A stretch of 64,000 nucleotides of DNA, from positions 620,001 to 684,000 of the forward strand of contig NZ_BMCT01000002.1 in the NCBI RefSeq assembly GCF_014635325.1, read 5' to 3'. Numbering within the stretch: position 1 is the first letter of the stretch; every line of letters begins with the position of its first letter. Origin of the DNA: Azorhizobium oxalatiphilum (GTDB taxonomy: Bacteria > Pseudomonadota > Alphaproteobacteria > Rhizobiales > Xanthobacteraceae). The notes beneath the pieces are model-generated. The model worked only from the letters and a program-made list of their open reading frames with translations. It did not search any database and had not been told where the DNA came from. Of this stretch, positions 53,449 through 62,622 are shown piece after piece. A program made the translations under genes and the position numbers.

Positions 53449-53455
53449 CCCCACA

Positions 53456-55960
53456 TCACCACTTATAATTGAGCGTGGCGAGGACGACCCGGCGCGTGCC
53501 ATAGGTGCACATGGTGTCGCCATCGCACTGGCTCACATATTCGGTGTCGAAGATGTTCGTCGCGGTCACTGCGAACGAAGCCCCCACCAATTGCGGCGCC
53601 AGCTTGCCGAGATCGTACTTCACGCGGGCATCGAACAGCGTGACGGCCGGCACCTCCAGCGTGTTGGTGCTGTCCGTTGTAGAGCCCACGTAGCGCACGC
53701 CGGCACCCAGCGTAAGACCCGCCAGCGCGCCGTTGGTGAAGCCGTAATCGCCCCAGAACGCACCCTGATGATTGGGGGTGGAGAACAGCTCCAGCCCCAC
53801 CTCCGCCGGATTGGCGCTCTGGGTGATCTTGGGATCAAGATAGGCGTAGGAGGCGATGATGTTGAAGTTGGGCGTGATCTCGGCCTTGGCCTCGAACTCG
53901 ATGCCCTTCACGTTCACTTCCCCGATCTGCCGCTGCATGAACAGTTCGTCGGTCGTGACCATATTGGTCTGCGTCAGGTCGAAGGCGGCAATCGTGAACA
54001 GCGCCTTCATGCCCGGCGGCTGATACTTCACGCCCACTTCGAACTGCTTGCCCTTGCTGGGCTTGAACGCGCTGTCCGTGACCGCATCCACGCCCGCTTC
54101 GGGCTGGAACGAGGTGGCGTAGCTCACATAAGGCGCGAACCCGCTCTCGAACAGATAGGTCAGGCCGGCCCGGCCGGTGAAGGCGCCGTCGCTCTGATGC
54201 GAGGTGCTGGCAGAGGCGAAGGTCGTCTCGTTATTGTTCAGGTCGCTGGTCGCCCGGTCGTAGCGGCCCCCCAGCGTCGCCACCCAGCGGTCGAACTTGA
54301 TACGGTCCTGCACATAGACGCCCACCTGCTCAAGGGTGGAATTGTAGCTGGTGAGCGACATGTCGTCGGTCGTGACCGGCCCGGTATTGTAAACCGGCAG
54401 GAACACATTGAGAGACGGTGCAGAACCCGCCGTGAAGAGATAGTTCGAACGCTCGTGCCAGTAGTCGAGACCAATCACCGCGTCGTGCGTCACCGGCCCG
54501 GTGGCGAAGTCGATCTTGAGCTGGTTGTCGACCGCAAAGGTCTCCACGTCATTGTCCACGCGGATGCCCAGCCGGTCGATGGTGCCGTCATCATTCAGAT
54601 AGGCGCGCCCCGTCACCGCGCCGCGGGTGAAGAAGTCGTTGCTGTTGAAGCGCAGGTTCTGCTTGAAGGCGAAATGCTCGTTGAAGCGGTGCTGGAACTC
54701 ATAGCCGATGGAGGCCTGGGTCCGCTTCAACTGGTCGAAATCGGGCTCGCCGAGATAGGTATCGGTGCCGATCTTCAGCCCGTTGAAACTGTAGAGCGAG
54801 CCGATGGCCGGCATGTAGTTGAAGAAGGGCCAATTGCCGTTGTCGCGCTGGTACATGGCGAGGATCGTCAGCGATGTGTCGGCATTCGGCTTCCACGTCA
54901 CGGCAGGCGCGACATAGACACGATCATTCTCGGCATAATCCAGCTGCGAACCCGTGTTCAACGCCAGACCCGTGAAGCGATAAAGCAGTTGATCACTGCC
55001 GTTCACCGGGCCACCGAAATCGAATGCGCCCTGGATGCGGTCGAAACTGCCGCCCTGAACCTGAACCTCATGCAGAGGCGTGGCCGTGGGGCGCTTGCTC
55101 ACCATGTTGATGATGCCGCCGGGACCGGACTGGCCATAGAGACCGGAAGCCGGCCCCTGCAGCACTTCCAGTCGCTCCAGCCCCCATGTGTCCATGACGC
55201 CGCTGGCCGTGCCGTCCACATTGCCGGTGGGCAGCCGGAGACCGTCGAGATAGAGATCGGCCCGGAAGCCGCGCACCTGCGTGAACACGTCAAACGGCGA
55301 GGCCGCGCCATACCCCTCCGAGCGGACGCCGGGCGTGTAGCGCAAGGCCTCGCTCACGCTCTGCGCGCCCTGGGCCTGCATCTGGTCGGCGGTCACGACG
55401 TTGATGGTCTGCGGGATCTCGATGATGGGGGCGTCGGTCTTCGAGCCGGTGCCGGTGCGGGTCGCCACGAAGCCGTCCACCGGCCCCCAGGCGGTTTCGC
55501 CCTGCACATCCACCGTATCGAGCAGAATGCCGCCCGCGGCACCATCCCCGCCGCCGGAGCGGGCAGCCTGAATGGTGACGGTGGTGGGCCCGTTCACGGT
55601 GTAGGAGAGGCCGGTCCCGGCAAGGATCGCACGCAGCGCCTGCGCCGGCGTGAGCGTGCCCGAGACGGCGCTGGAGCGGATGCCGTCCGTAATGCGCGTG
55701 GAATAGCCCACCTGCCATCCGGTCGCGCGGATGAAGGCATCCAGAGCCGCCGGCAAAGGCTGCGCGGGAATGGCGAAACGGACTGCCGGAGCCGACTGGC
55801 TCCCCTGAGCCATGGCCGATCCAACAAAGCCGCCGGCCGGCAGCAGGACGACGCCCCAGCACAGCATCGTGCTGGTCAGCAGCCAACGTGCCGAGCGCAA
55901 ACCGGATGTGTTCCGAATGCCAGAGCCCTTACGCGCGCTCGTCCCGCCCATAATCACCAT
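53456..55960 (-). CDS. TonB-dependent siderophore receptor with signalling (STN) domain
   Basis: 834 residues from ATG 55960 (14 codons more are open upstream). A signal peptide (WLLTSTMLCWGVVLLPAGGFVGSAMAQ) is followed by an STN domain (RFAIPAQPLPAALDAFIRATGWQVGYS...LSYTVNGPTTVTIQ). Then come the plug (QTINVVTADQMQAQGAQSVSEALRYTPGVRSEGY) and the barrel ending in the aromatic residue W (VVLATLNYKW). This is a FpvA/FecA-type transducer: ligand binding outside is signalled through STN to the FecR protein. It lies downstream of the FecI-FecR pair on the same strand. The ligand is probably a ferric siderophore, identity unknown. Confidence 0.93.
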   Translation of the reverse strand: MVIMGGTSARKGSGIRNTSGLRSARWLLTSTMLCWGVVLLPAGGFVGSAMAQGSQSAPAVRFAIPAQPLPAALDAFIRATGWQVGYSTRITDGIRSSAVSGTLTPAQALRAILAGTGLSYTVNGPTTVTIQAARSGGGDGAAGGILLDTVDVQGETAWGPVDGFVATRTGTGSKTDAPIIEIPQTINVVTADQMQAQGAQSVSEALRYTPGVRSEGYGAASPFDVFTQVRGFRADLYLDGLRLPTGNVDGTASGVMDTWGLERLEVLQGPASGLYGQSGPGGIINMVSKRPTATPLHEVQVQGGSFDRIQGAFDFGGPVNGSDQLLYRFTGLALNTGSQLDYAENDRVYVAPAVTWKPNADTSLTILAMYQRDNGNWPFFNYMPAIGSLYSFNGLKIGTDTYLGEPDFDQLKRTQASIGYEFQHRFNEHFAFKQNLRFNSNDFFTRGAVTGRAYLNDDGTIDRLGIRVDNDVETFAVDNQLKIDFATGPVTHDAVIGLDYWHERSNYLFTAGSAPSLNVFLPVYNTGPVTTDDMSLTSYNSTLEQVGVYVQDRIKFDRWVATLGGRYDRATSDLNNNETTFASASTSHQSDGAFTGRAGLTYLFESGFAPYVSYATSFQPEAGVDAVTDSAFKPSKGKQFEVGVKYQPPGMKALFTIAAFDLTQTNMVTTDELFMQRQIGEVNVKGIEFEAKAEITPNFNIIASYAYLDPKITQSANPAEVGLELFSTPNHQGAFWGDYGFTNGALAGLTLGAGVRYVGSTTDSTNTLEVPAVTLFDARVKYDLGKLAPQLVGASFAVTATNIFDTEYVSQCDGDTMCTYGTRRVVLATLNYKW

Positions 55961-56067
55961 TTCAACGCCCCACAGTCCCAAATCCGCGAACGCGTGCAAC
56001 ACGCATCCGCTGCCTGTTTCTGATGACTGAGGCCGTGGACCGATCTCACAAAAAAAGTTTCAGCTGC

Positions 56068-57069
56068 TCAGCGCAGGATCACGATGCCGCCCGGCAGCAC
56101 CGTCACGGAGGCGCCGGCCGCCTGCGCCAGCGACTCGATGACCAGCAGCGGCTGATCGAGCCTGTAATTGCCGCTCACCGAGACCTGCTCGATACCATCG
56201 CGCATCACGAAGACGCGGCCGGCATAGTGGCGCCGCAGATCATCGAGCACACGCCCAAGAGGCTGGTCGGAGAAGCTGATACGGCCACCCAGCCACGCCA
56301 GCGAGCGTTCCGGATCGACGCGTGTGACTGCCGTCACGCCCGATGCGGTGATGCTGACCGCCTCCCCCGGAGCGAGAAGCGCATGCTCGGAGGGGTCGGC
56401 AAGGCGCGCCACATCCACCACGCCACGGCTCAGCACCACATTGTCATTGTCCGCCGCCAGCTTCACGTCGAAGGCCGTGCCCTTGACCACCACACGCCCG
56501 TACTGCCCCTCCACTTTAAAGGGGGAATCCGGCATGGAGCGCACGTCGAAATAGGCTTCGCCCTTGAGAATCCGGACATGCCGGCGACCTTCCGCGAAAT
56601 CGAGCGACACCGCCGTTCCGGAATTCATGGTCATGGCCGAGCCATCCGGCAGATCCACCACCCGCCTCTGGCCGGCATCCGTGACATAGTCCGAGCGCAG
56701 CCGCAGCAGCACGTCCGGCAGTTGCAGCGCGCCGAGCAGCAGCACCACGGAGGTGGCGACAATGGCCCCCTTCTTCCTCAACCCCTTGCCCGGTCGCTGG
56801 CGGCGCGGTGGCGTGTATCCGGTTCGGCCAGCCACGTTGCGGGTTGCGAGCAGGAGTTCCGGAGCGCCCCAGACCTCTGCCACATCCGCGAAAGCCTCCG
56901 CATGGCCGGGGTCGCTGTCCAGCCAGGCCCGGAAGGCACACGCCGTCGCGGGATCACCCGCCGCCGTCTGCAAGCGAATGAACCAGTCCACGGCCTCGGC
57001 AGTGAGAGGGGCCTCGGTCATGTCCCCGTGCTGCGCCGCTTCAGGATCGGCTGGAGTATTGTCCCTCAT
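56068..57069 (-). CDS. FecR-family anti-sigma/signal transducer
   Basis: 333 residues. The cytoplasmic N-terminal DUF4880-like part contains AEAVDWFIRLQTAAGDPATACAFRAWL. One membrane segment, IVATSVVLLLGALQLPDVLL, lies near 103-122. The periplasmic FecR domain follows (YVTDAGQRRVVDLPDGSAMTMNSGTAVSLDF) and the C-terminal STN-like end SQPLGRVLDDLRRHYAGRVFV is present. It controls the ECF sigma factor encoded just upstream in response to the receptor. Confidence 0.9.
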   Translation of the reverse strand: MRDNTPADPEAAQHGDMTEAPLTAEAVDWFIRLQTAAGDPATACAFRAWLDSDPGHAEAFADVAEVWGAPELLLATRNVAGRTGYTPPRRQRPGKGLRKKGAIVATSVVLLLGALQLPDVLLRLRSDYVTDAGQRRVVDLPDGSAMTMNSGTAVSLDFAEGRRHVRILKGEAYFDVRSMPDSPFKVEGQYGRVVVKGTAFDVKLAADNDNVVLSRGVVDVARLADPSEHALLAPGEAVSITASGVTAVTRVDPERSLAWLGGRISFSDQPLGRVLDDLRRHYAGRVFVMRDGIEQVSVSGNYRLDQPLLVIESLAQAAGASVTVLPGGIVILR

Positions 57070-57152
57070 CGCCCGCTTTCGCTCGCCCTCTACTCCTCAT
57101 GACGGCCCAAGCGCCCGGATCTCACAATCCGGCACCCGAGCCGCATCGCCGG

Positions 57153-57671
57153 CTACCTGCGCTCGGCGCGCGCCATGGCGGCGACGCAATGGGCCATGCC
57201 CATGCGCATGTCATTGTAGACGGTATTGGGGGAGACGCGCAGATGCTCTGCGATGGCGGGATAGGACCAGCCTTCCAGCCGGCTGAGGATAACCACCGTC
57301 CGCACCCGGACCGGCAGATCCATCAGCGCCCGCTCGAAGAGCTCAAGGCGCTGCTTGTCGATCAGCACCCGCTCGGGAGAGGGCGCGTCGGAGGCGATAT
57401 TGAGCACCGCCTGCTCGTCGGTGATGGGGCATTCCACCTGCTCGCGGCGGCGGCGGCTGGCGGTCTGGTCATAGGCAATGTTGCGGGCGGTCTGGAACAG
57501 ATAGGCCTTCGGATTTTCAACCACACCGCGAGGCGTGGCGCTCAGCAGCCTGAGGAAGGTTTCCTGTGTCGCATCGAAGGCATCGGAACGGTCACGAAAG
57601 CGCCGGAGAAAGAAGCGGCGCAGCCGATCTTCCTCTGTACGCTGCAACTCGTGCACCCATGTCCCGAGCAT
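57153..57671 (-). CDS. ECF sigma factor, FecI type
   Basis: 172 residues. Region 2: RRFFLRRFRDRSDAFDATQETFLRLL; region 4 HTH: LPVRVRTVVILSRLEGWSYPAIAEHLRVSPNTVYNDMRMGM. The size and the linkage to FecR and a TonB receptor with STN domain mark it as an iron-starvation sigma factor. It should direct transcription of the receptor gene when the ligand is present. 83 bases separate it from fecR. Confidence 0.9.
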   Translation of the reverse strand: MLGTWVHELQRTEEDRLRRFFLRRFRDRSDAFDATQETFLRLLSATPRGVVENPKAYLFQTARNIAYDQTASRRRREQVECPITDEQAVLNIASDAPSPERVLIDKQRLELFERALMDLPVRVRTVVILSRLEGWSYPAIAEHLRVSPNTVYNDMRMGMAHCVAAMARAERR

Positions 57672-57975
57672 ACGGGTCTCCTGCAGGCACGCCAGGCAAG
57701 GCAGTCTCTCGCCCGAAACCCGCCGCGACGTCTGCCCGCTCCATTGACCTGCCCGAGTGCGCCACCACGCATCGGGAAATCATCGCAAACAATTCGTAGA
57801 CAAATCCGCTATCCCTCGCAATTGCCGGATACGAAATTGAATCTCAAGTCTGCACTCTTATCTTTAGAATAAATACAATATAGATCCGGTTCCGCCTGAA
57901 TTGAAACGCAGACATCCGGACACGCAAGCCATCCCCCCTGCCCATGGGACGGCCGGCCTGAAGGGCGCGAGCGGT
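57672..57975. other. 304-base intergenic region upstream of ECF sigma gene
   Basis: No gene seen. The middle (about 57780-57890) is AT-rich and should contain the sigma-gene promoter. A TTTAGAA at 57863-57869 equals one half of the Irr-box (ICE) type motif of Rhizobiales, but the second half is not conserved, so iron control by Irr is only a possibility. Confidence 0.5.
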
Positions 57976-59046
57976 TCACTGCCCCTCGCTCGATGCAAGC
58001 CGTCGTCCGATGGCCGCCAGCTCATGGAAACTCTCGGCGCGCTCCCTGGCCTGCGCCGATGCCGCCGTGCCCCTGATCACCCGCCCCTTGATGCCGTGGA
58101 AGATGGCAGCGAGGCGGAAGAAAACGAAGGCCCGGTAGAAGGCATAATGCTCGATCCGGTCCCGCCCCGTGCGCACGCAATAGCGTGCCACATAGTCTTC
58201 CTCGGATGGAATGTTGAACGCCTGAACATCGACGCCCCCCAGCCCGGCGACGATATGAGGCGGCATCTGGTACATCATGGCGTGATAGGCGAAGTCCGCC
58301 AGCGGATGACCGAGCGTGGACAGCTCCCAGTCCAGAACCGCCACCACACGCGGCTCCACGGGGTGGAAGATCATGTTGTCGATACGGAAATCACCATGAA
58401 CGATGGACGTCTCATCCACCGGCGGAATATTGGCCTGCAACCAGTCGATCAACACGTCCATGTCCGCGTCGCGCCCGGCCTCGACATCTTCCAGATATTG
58501 CCGTGACCAGCGGTTGATCTGCCGTTCCAGATAATTTCCGGGCTTGCCGTAATCGCCCAGCCCGACGGCCTGATAATCGACGTTATGCAGCGCCGCAATC
58601 GTCGCGTTCATGGCATCGAAATAGGCTGGCCGCTCGTCGCGCGGCACATCCGAAAGGGTCGCGTCCCAGAAGATGCGCCCTTCCACCATCTCCATCACGT
58701 AGAACCAGGTGCCGATCACCTGCTCATCCGTACAGAGCCCATGGATGTGAGGCACGGGGAAATGGGCTCGCTCCAGCCCAGCCAGAACCTGTGCCTCACG
58801 CTCGATGGCATGGGCACCCTTCAGCAACTGGCCCGGCGGCTTGCGCCGCAGGACATAGGCCGCGCCCGGTGTGGACAGCTTGTAGGTGGGATTGGATTGC
58901 CCCCCCTTGAACTGCTCGACCACCAGCGGCCCGGAAAAGCCGGGGACATGCGCCTGCATCCACGCACCCAAGGCCGCTTCATCGAAGCCGAAGCCCGCGC
59001 GAACGGCGGTGGTGCCCGTATTCGCGTCGGCGCCGGTGCCGCTCAT
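57976..59046 (-). CDS. APH-family phosphotransferase (LvaA/ACAD10-kinase-like)
   Basis: 356 residues with the aminoglycoside-phosphotransferase fold. FKGGQSNPTYKL, the ATP-lysine region AAYVLRRKPPGQLL, the catalytic loop IVHGDFRIDNMIF and the metal Asp in AVLDWELSTLGHPLADFAY are intact. It is not a resistance gene: this subfamily occurs with acyl-CoA dehydrogenases. In Pseudomonas LvaA and human ACAD10/11 the kinase phosphorylates the 4-hydroxyl of a 4-hydroxyacyl-CoA. Its start overlaps the stop of the acyl-CoA dehydrogenase gene by four bases (ATGA), so the pair is translated together. Confidence 0.85.
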   Translation of the reverse strand: MSGTGADANTGTTAVRAGFGFDEAALGAWMQAHVPGFSGPLVVEQFKGGQSNPTYKLSTPGAAYVLRRKPPGQLLKGAHAIEREAQVLAGLERAHFPVPHIHGLCTDEQVIGTWFYVMEMVEGRIFWDATLSDVPRDERPAYFDAMNATIAALHNVDYQAVGLGDYGKPGNYLERQINRWSRQYLEDVEAGRDADMDVLIDWLQANIPPVDETSIVHGDFRIDNMIFHPVEPRVVAVLDWELSTLGHPLADFAYHAMMYQMPPHIVAGLGGVDVQAFNIPSEEDYVARYCVRTGRDRIEHYAFYRAFVFFRLAAIFHGIKGRVIRGTAASAQARERAESFHELAAIGRRLASSEGQ

Positions 59047-60230
59047 GACGCCGCCTGCCTGTGCTCGCGCTTGATCTTCTTGGCGAGCGACCATTTGTGC
59101 ACTTCGGTCGGCCCGTCATAGATGCGGAAGGCGCGCACCTCGCGGAACACCTGCTCGACGATGGTGTCCCCGGACACGCCCGTTCCGCCCATGACCTGCA
59201 CGCAGCGATCGGCCACGCGCATGAGCGCTTCGGACACCGCAACCTTGGTCATCGAGCTTTCGACCGTGCCCAGATCGCCCGTATCGAGAACGCCGGCGCA
59301 CCAGTCGATCATCAGGCGGGCCTGCTGCAGATCGATCATGTTGTCCGCCAGCATGAAGCCGACGCCCTCATGGTCGATCAGCGGCTTGCCGAAAGCCATG
59401 CGGCTGCACGCATAGGCGCTGGCGATCTCGTTGGCGCGAATGCAGGCACCGAGCCAGCGCATGCAGTGAGACAGGCGGGCCGGCGAGAGACGGACCTGCG
59501 CATATTTGAAGCCCTCCCCGCTCTGGCCGAGCATCTGGTCGGCCGGCACGCGAAGCTCGTTGATCGCCACCACCGAATGACCGCCCGGCATGGAGCTGTC
59601 GATGGTATCGAGCACCCGCTCGATACGGATCGCCGGGTCCGGCAGATCGACAAGGAACATGCAGGCGCCATCCTGCGATTTGGCCATGATGATGCCCACC
59701 CCTGCGCCCTGCGCGCCGGTGATGAAGGCCTTGCGCCCGTTGATCACCCAGTGGTTGCCATCCTGCACGCAGGTGGTCTTGAGCATGGAGGGATCGGAAC
59801 CCGCGCCCCCCTCCTCCGCAGGCTCGGTCATGAAGAAGGCCGAGCGGACCTCGCCCGCCACCACGCGATCGAGAAAGCGGCGCTTCTGCTCCGGCGAGGC
59901 GACCTTGCCCAGCAGGTACATGTTGCCCTCATCGGGTGCCATGGTGTTCAGAGCCACGGGGCCGAGCGGCGACAGGCCGGACTTGATCAGCACATGCGCC
60001 GTTTCACGCTGGGTCAGATGGGTGCCGTCGGAGAGGATATGCGGCGTCATGAGGCCCGCCTCGCGCGCCAGACCGCGCATGGCGGCGACGAGTTCCTCCG
60101 AAGGCCCGTGGCTTGAGCGTCGCGGGTCATGCTCGAACGGCACCACCACCGTGCGCACGAACGCCTCGACACGCGCGCCGAGGGCCATAGCCCGCTCGGA
60201 AACGCCCTGACTGTCCACTCCCGAACCCAT
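59043..60230 (-). CDS. Acyl-CoA dehydrogenase (LvaC/ACAD11-like)
   Basis: 395 residues from ATG 60230 (GGGAGA upstream; 12 codons more are open). FAD-binding signatures: FFMTEPAEEGGAGSDPSMLKTT, HWVINGRKAFITGA, and the C-terminal CVQVMGGTGVSGDTIVEQVFREVRAFRIYDGPTEVH. It belongs to the ACAD11-like group. Coupled to the phosphotransferase gene, it probably removes the phosphate introduced on a 4-hydroxyacyl-CoA as well as or instead of simple desaturation. Confidence 0.87.
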   Translation of the reverse strand: MGSGVDSQGVSERAMALGARVEAFVRTVVVPFEHDPRRSSHGPSEELVAAMRGLAREAGLMTPHILSDGTHLTQRETAHVLIKSGLSPLGPVALNTMAPDEGNMYLLGKVASPEQKRRFLDRVVAGEVRSAFFMTEPAEEGGAGSDPSMLKTTCVQDGNHWVINGRKAFITGAQGAGVGIIMAKSQDGACMFLVDLPDPAIRIERVLDTIDSSMPGGHSVVAINELRVPADQMLGQSGEGFKYAQVRLSPARLSHCMRWLGACIRANEIASAYACSRMAFGKPLIDHEGVGFMLADNMIDLQQARLMIDWCAGVLDTGDLGTVESSMTKVAVSEALMRVADRCVQVMGGTGVSGDTIVEQVFREVRAFRIYDGPTEVHKWSLAKKIKREHRQAAS

Positions 60231-60270
60231 CACAATCTCCCTGCTGCAATCGATAATGACCACCAATTCA

Positions 60271-61020
60271 TTATAACCCGCTCAGCAGATGTCCCCCATC
60301 CACCACGATGGTGGAGCCCGTCATGTGGCGCGAGGCATCGGAGGCGAGCAGGAGCAAGGGACCATCGAGGTCCTCCAGTTCGCCGAGCCTGCGCGTGGGG
60401 ATACGCCGGATGAGGTTCTGGCCGGCTTCGCTGTCGAAGAAATCCTTGTTGAGTTCCGTAGCCACATATCCCGGTGCCAGCGCGTTCACGCGAATGTTGT
60501 GGCGCGCCAGTTCAAGGGCCAAGGACTTTGTCATCTGGATCACGCCGGCCTTGGATACCGCATAGGGCAGCACAGCCCCCGCCTGTCGCAGCCCCAGAAT
60601 GGACGCCACGTTCACGATGGCGCCCGGACGCTTGTCGGCGATCATCTTCCGGGCGACCGCCTGCGCCACGAAGAACATGCCCTTGAGATTGGTATCGACC
60701 ACATCGTCCCAGTCGGCCTCGGACTGATCGAGGGCAGGCCTGGCGCGGGTGATCCCGGCATTGTTGATGAGAACATCCACGGCCCCGAGACGGTCGATCG
60801 CGTCATCCGCCGCTTCCTTCCGGGTCACGTCAAGGCTCAGGCTCTGCGCTGCATGCCCCGCTTGCGTGATCTCGGCGACAAGACGTGTCAGCACATCCTG
60901 ATTCCGCGCGGCGGCTATGACCTGCGCCCCGCAACCGGCGGCAAGCCGCGCGAAATGCGCGCCAAGCCCACTTGATGCGCCAGTGATCAATACACGCTTG
61001 CCGTGCAGATCCAGTTTCAT
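60271..61020 (-). CDS. SDR-family oxidoreductase
   Basis: 249 residues. TGASSGLGAHFA (15-26), NNAGITRARP, the catalytic Ser in VASILGLRQ and the pair YAVSK are all present. The end MTGSTIVVDGGHLLSGL is typical of acyl-CoA or ketone SDRs. GGAGGAAA precedes the ATG. It is 40 bases upstream of the acyl-CoA dehydrogenase gene on the same strand, so it likely belongs to the pathway, for example reduction of a 4-oxoacyl-CoA or oxidation of a 3-hydroxyacyl-CoA. Confidence 0.87.
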   Translation of the reverse strand: MKLDLHGKRVLITGASSGLGAHFARLAAGCGAQVIAAARNQDVLTRLVAEITQAGHAAQSLSLDVTRKEAADDAIDRLGAVDVLINNAGITRARPALDQSEADWDDVVDTNLKGMFFVAQAVARKMIADKRPGAIVNVASILGLRQAGAVLPYAVSKAGVIQMTKSLALELARHNIRVNALAPGYVATELNKDFFDSEAGQNLIRRIPTRRLGELEDLDGPLLLLASDASRHMTGSTIVVDGGHLLSGL

Positions 61021-61121
61021 CCGGGTTTCCTCCGCCCTTGGTGCCCGTTCTGTCGGCTCCCGGCAATGCGCGTTCGGCGCGCGGAAGGCGTGCGGACTTT
61101 TCCGGTTCTGTCTGGGCTTTG

Positions 61122-61153
61122 ATGCCGGGCGGCAATGGCACGCCGCCCGGCAT
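61122..61153 (-). terminator. Hairpin downstream of CoA-transferase genes
   Basis: ATGCCGGGCGGC (61122-61133) pairs perfectly with GCCGCCCGGCAT (61142-61153). It lies about 130 bases after the subunit B stop (minus strand) and about 100 bases before the SDR start, separating the two transcription units. Confidence 0.6.
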
Positions 61154-61282
61154 AATCCTGCAAGCGATCAGCCGCTGGTTGGCGCCAGCCGCTACGCTCT
61201 CTACCTTTCCATGCGCCCGCGCGGCTTCATCGGCGCAGGCTGCAAGCCAATCGCACCGTGGCCGCCTGCCGGCGCGCGGCCG

Positions 61283-61918
61283 TCACTCGGTATAATGCGC
61301 CTCGGTCATCTTCCGGATGCCCTCGGCATCCATACCCGGTGCGATCTTCTTGAGCTGGAACGGCGATTCCCGGTCCGGGCGTTCGAAGATGGCGAAGTTG
61401 GTGATGATCTTGTCGACCACGTTGCGTCCCGTAAACGGGAGCGTGCAGGCCTTGCGGAACTTGGCCACACCGGCCTTGTCCACATGATCCATCAGAACGG
61501 TGATGCGGCGCACGCCGGCCACCAGATCCATGGCGCCGCCCGGCCCCTTCACCATCTTGCCCGGCACCATCCAGTTCGCCAGATCGCCGGTCTCGGACAC
61601 TTCCATGGCGCCAAGGATCGACAGATCGATATGGCCGCCGCGGATCATGCCGAAGCTGTCGGCGGACGAGGTGTAGCTGGTCCGGTCCAGTTCGGTGATG
61701 GTCTGCTTGCCGGCATTGATCAGGTCGGCATCGACCTCGTTGTCCAGCGGAAACGGGCCGAGGCCGAGGATGCCGTTCTCCGACTGCAACGTCACATCGA
61801 CGTCGGCGGGAATGTAGTTGGCGACCAGGGTCGGAATGCCGATGCCGAGATTGACGTAGAAGCCGTCACTCAGGTCCTGCGCGGCGAGGCTCGCCATTTC
61901 ATCACGTGTCCAGGCCAT
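61283..61918 (-). CDS. 3-oxoacid CoA-transferase subunit B
   Basis: 211 residues. [15 protein letters not shown] (23-37) and the catalytic Glu47 in [13 protein letters not shown] mark the B subunit of succinyl-CoA:3-ketoacid CoA-transferase (ScoB/PcaJ type). It moves CoA from succinyl-CoA to acetoacetate or 3-oxoadipate. The start shares a base with the stop of subunit A (TGATG). Without a beta-ketoadipate gene nearby, acetoacetate is the better guess. This would complete acetone use via acetone carboxylase. Confidence 0.9.
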   Translation of the reverse strand: MAWTRDEMASLAAQDLSDGFYVNLGIGIPTLVANYIPADVDVTLQSENGILGLGPFPLDNEVDADLINAGKQTITELDRTSYTSSADSFGMIRGGHIDLSILGAMEVSETGDLANWMVPGKMVKGPGGAMDLVAGVRRITVLMDHVDKAGVAKFRKACTLPFTGRNVVDKIITNFAIFERPDRESPFQLKKIAPGMDAEGIRKMTEAHYTE

Positions 61919-62622
61919 CAGACTGCTCCCGTCCGTACCGTGCGCTGTTCGATCCGCTTTTCGTTCCGGGTCGCCAGAACGAGGCGCTGAACGAAAATGC
62001 CCGGCGTGTGGATGTGGTCGGGCTCGAGTTCGCCGGGGCCGACGATCTCTTCCACTTCGGCCACGGTGAACTTGCCGCAGGCGGCAGCCATCGGATTGAA
62101 GTTGCGAGCCGACTTCCGGTAGACGAGGTTGCCGTAGGGGTCGCCCTTCCAGGCCTTGACGATCGCCAGATCGGCGACGAGGCCCGTCTCCAGCAGATAT
62201 TCCTCGCCGTTGAAGGTCTTGGTTTCCTTGCCTTCGGCGATCAGCGTGCCGACACCGGTCTTGGTATAGAAGCCCGGAATGCCGGCGCCGCCCGCGCGCA
62301 TGCGCTCGGCAAGCGTGCCCTGCGGGCAGAATTCAATCTCAAGCTCCTTCGCCAGATACTGGCGCTCGAACTCCTTGTTCTCACCCACGTAGGACGAGAT
62401 CATCTTGCTGATCTGGCGCGTGCGCAGCAGACGCCCGAGGCCGAAATCATCCACGCCCGCATTGTTCGAGATTGCGGTGATGTTTTTCGTGCCGCTGGCA
62501 ACCAGCGCTTCGATCAGCGTCTCGGGTATGCCGCACAAGCCGAAGCCGCCGGAGGCGACCATCATTCCGTCGAATGTCTTGCCCGCCAGCGCCTCCTCGG
62601 CGCTGTCACAGATTTTCTGCAC
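61918..62622 (-). CDS. 3-oxoacid CoA-transferase subunit A
   Basis: 234 residues starting with GTG 62622, chosen because GGGAGGAAG precedes it and the protein then begins like other ScoA proteins ([34 protein letters not shown]). The long upstream frame has no ribosome site and is not family-like. Typical motifs: [39 protein letters not shown]. Works with subunit B, with which it is translationally coupled. Confidence 0.9.
   Translation of the reverse strand: MQKICDSAEEALAGKTFDGMMVASGGFGLCGIPETLIEALVASGTKNITAISNNAGVDDFGLGRLLRTRQISKMISSYVGENKEFERQYLAKELEIEFCPQGTLAERMRAGGAGIPGFYTKTGVGTLIAEGKETKTFNGEEYLLETGLVADLAIVKAWKGDPYGNLVYRKSARNFNPMAAACGKFTVAEVEEIVGPGELEPDHIHTPGIFVQRLVLATRNEKRIEQRTVRTGAV

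Noticed and set aside
53591-56023. An 810-codon plus-strand frame opposite the TonB receptor
   Set aside because: Domain-free and compositionally biased, while the receptor on the other strand has signal peptide, STN, plug and barrel.
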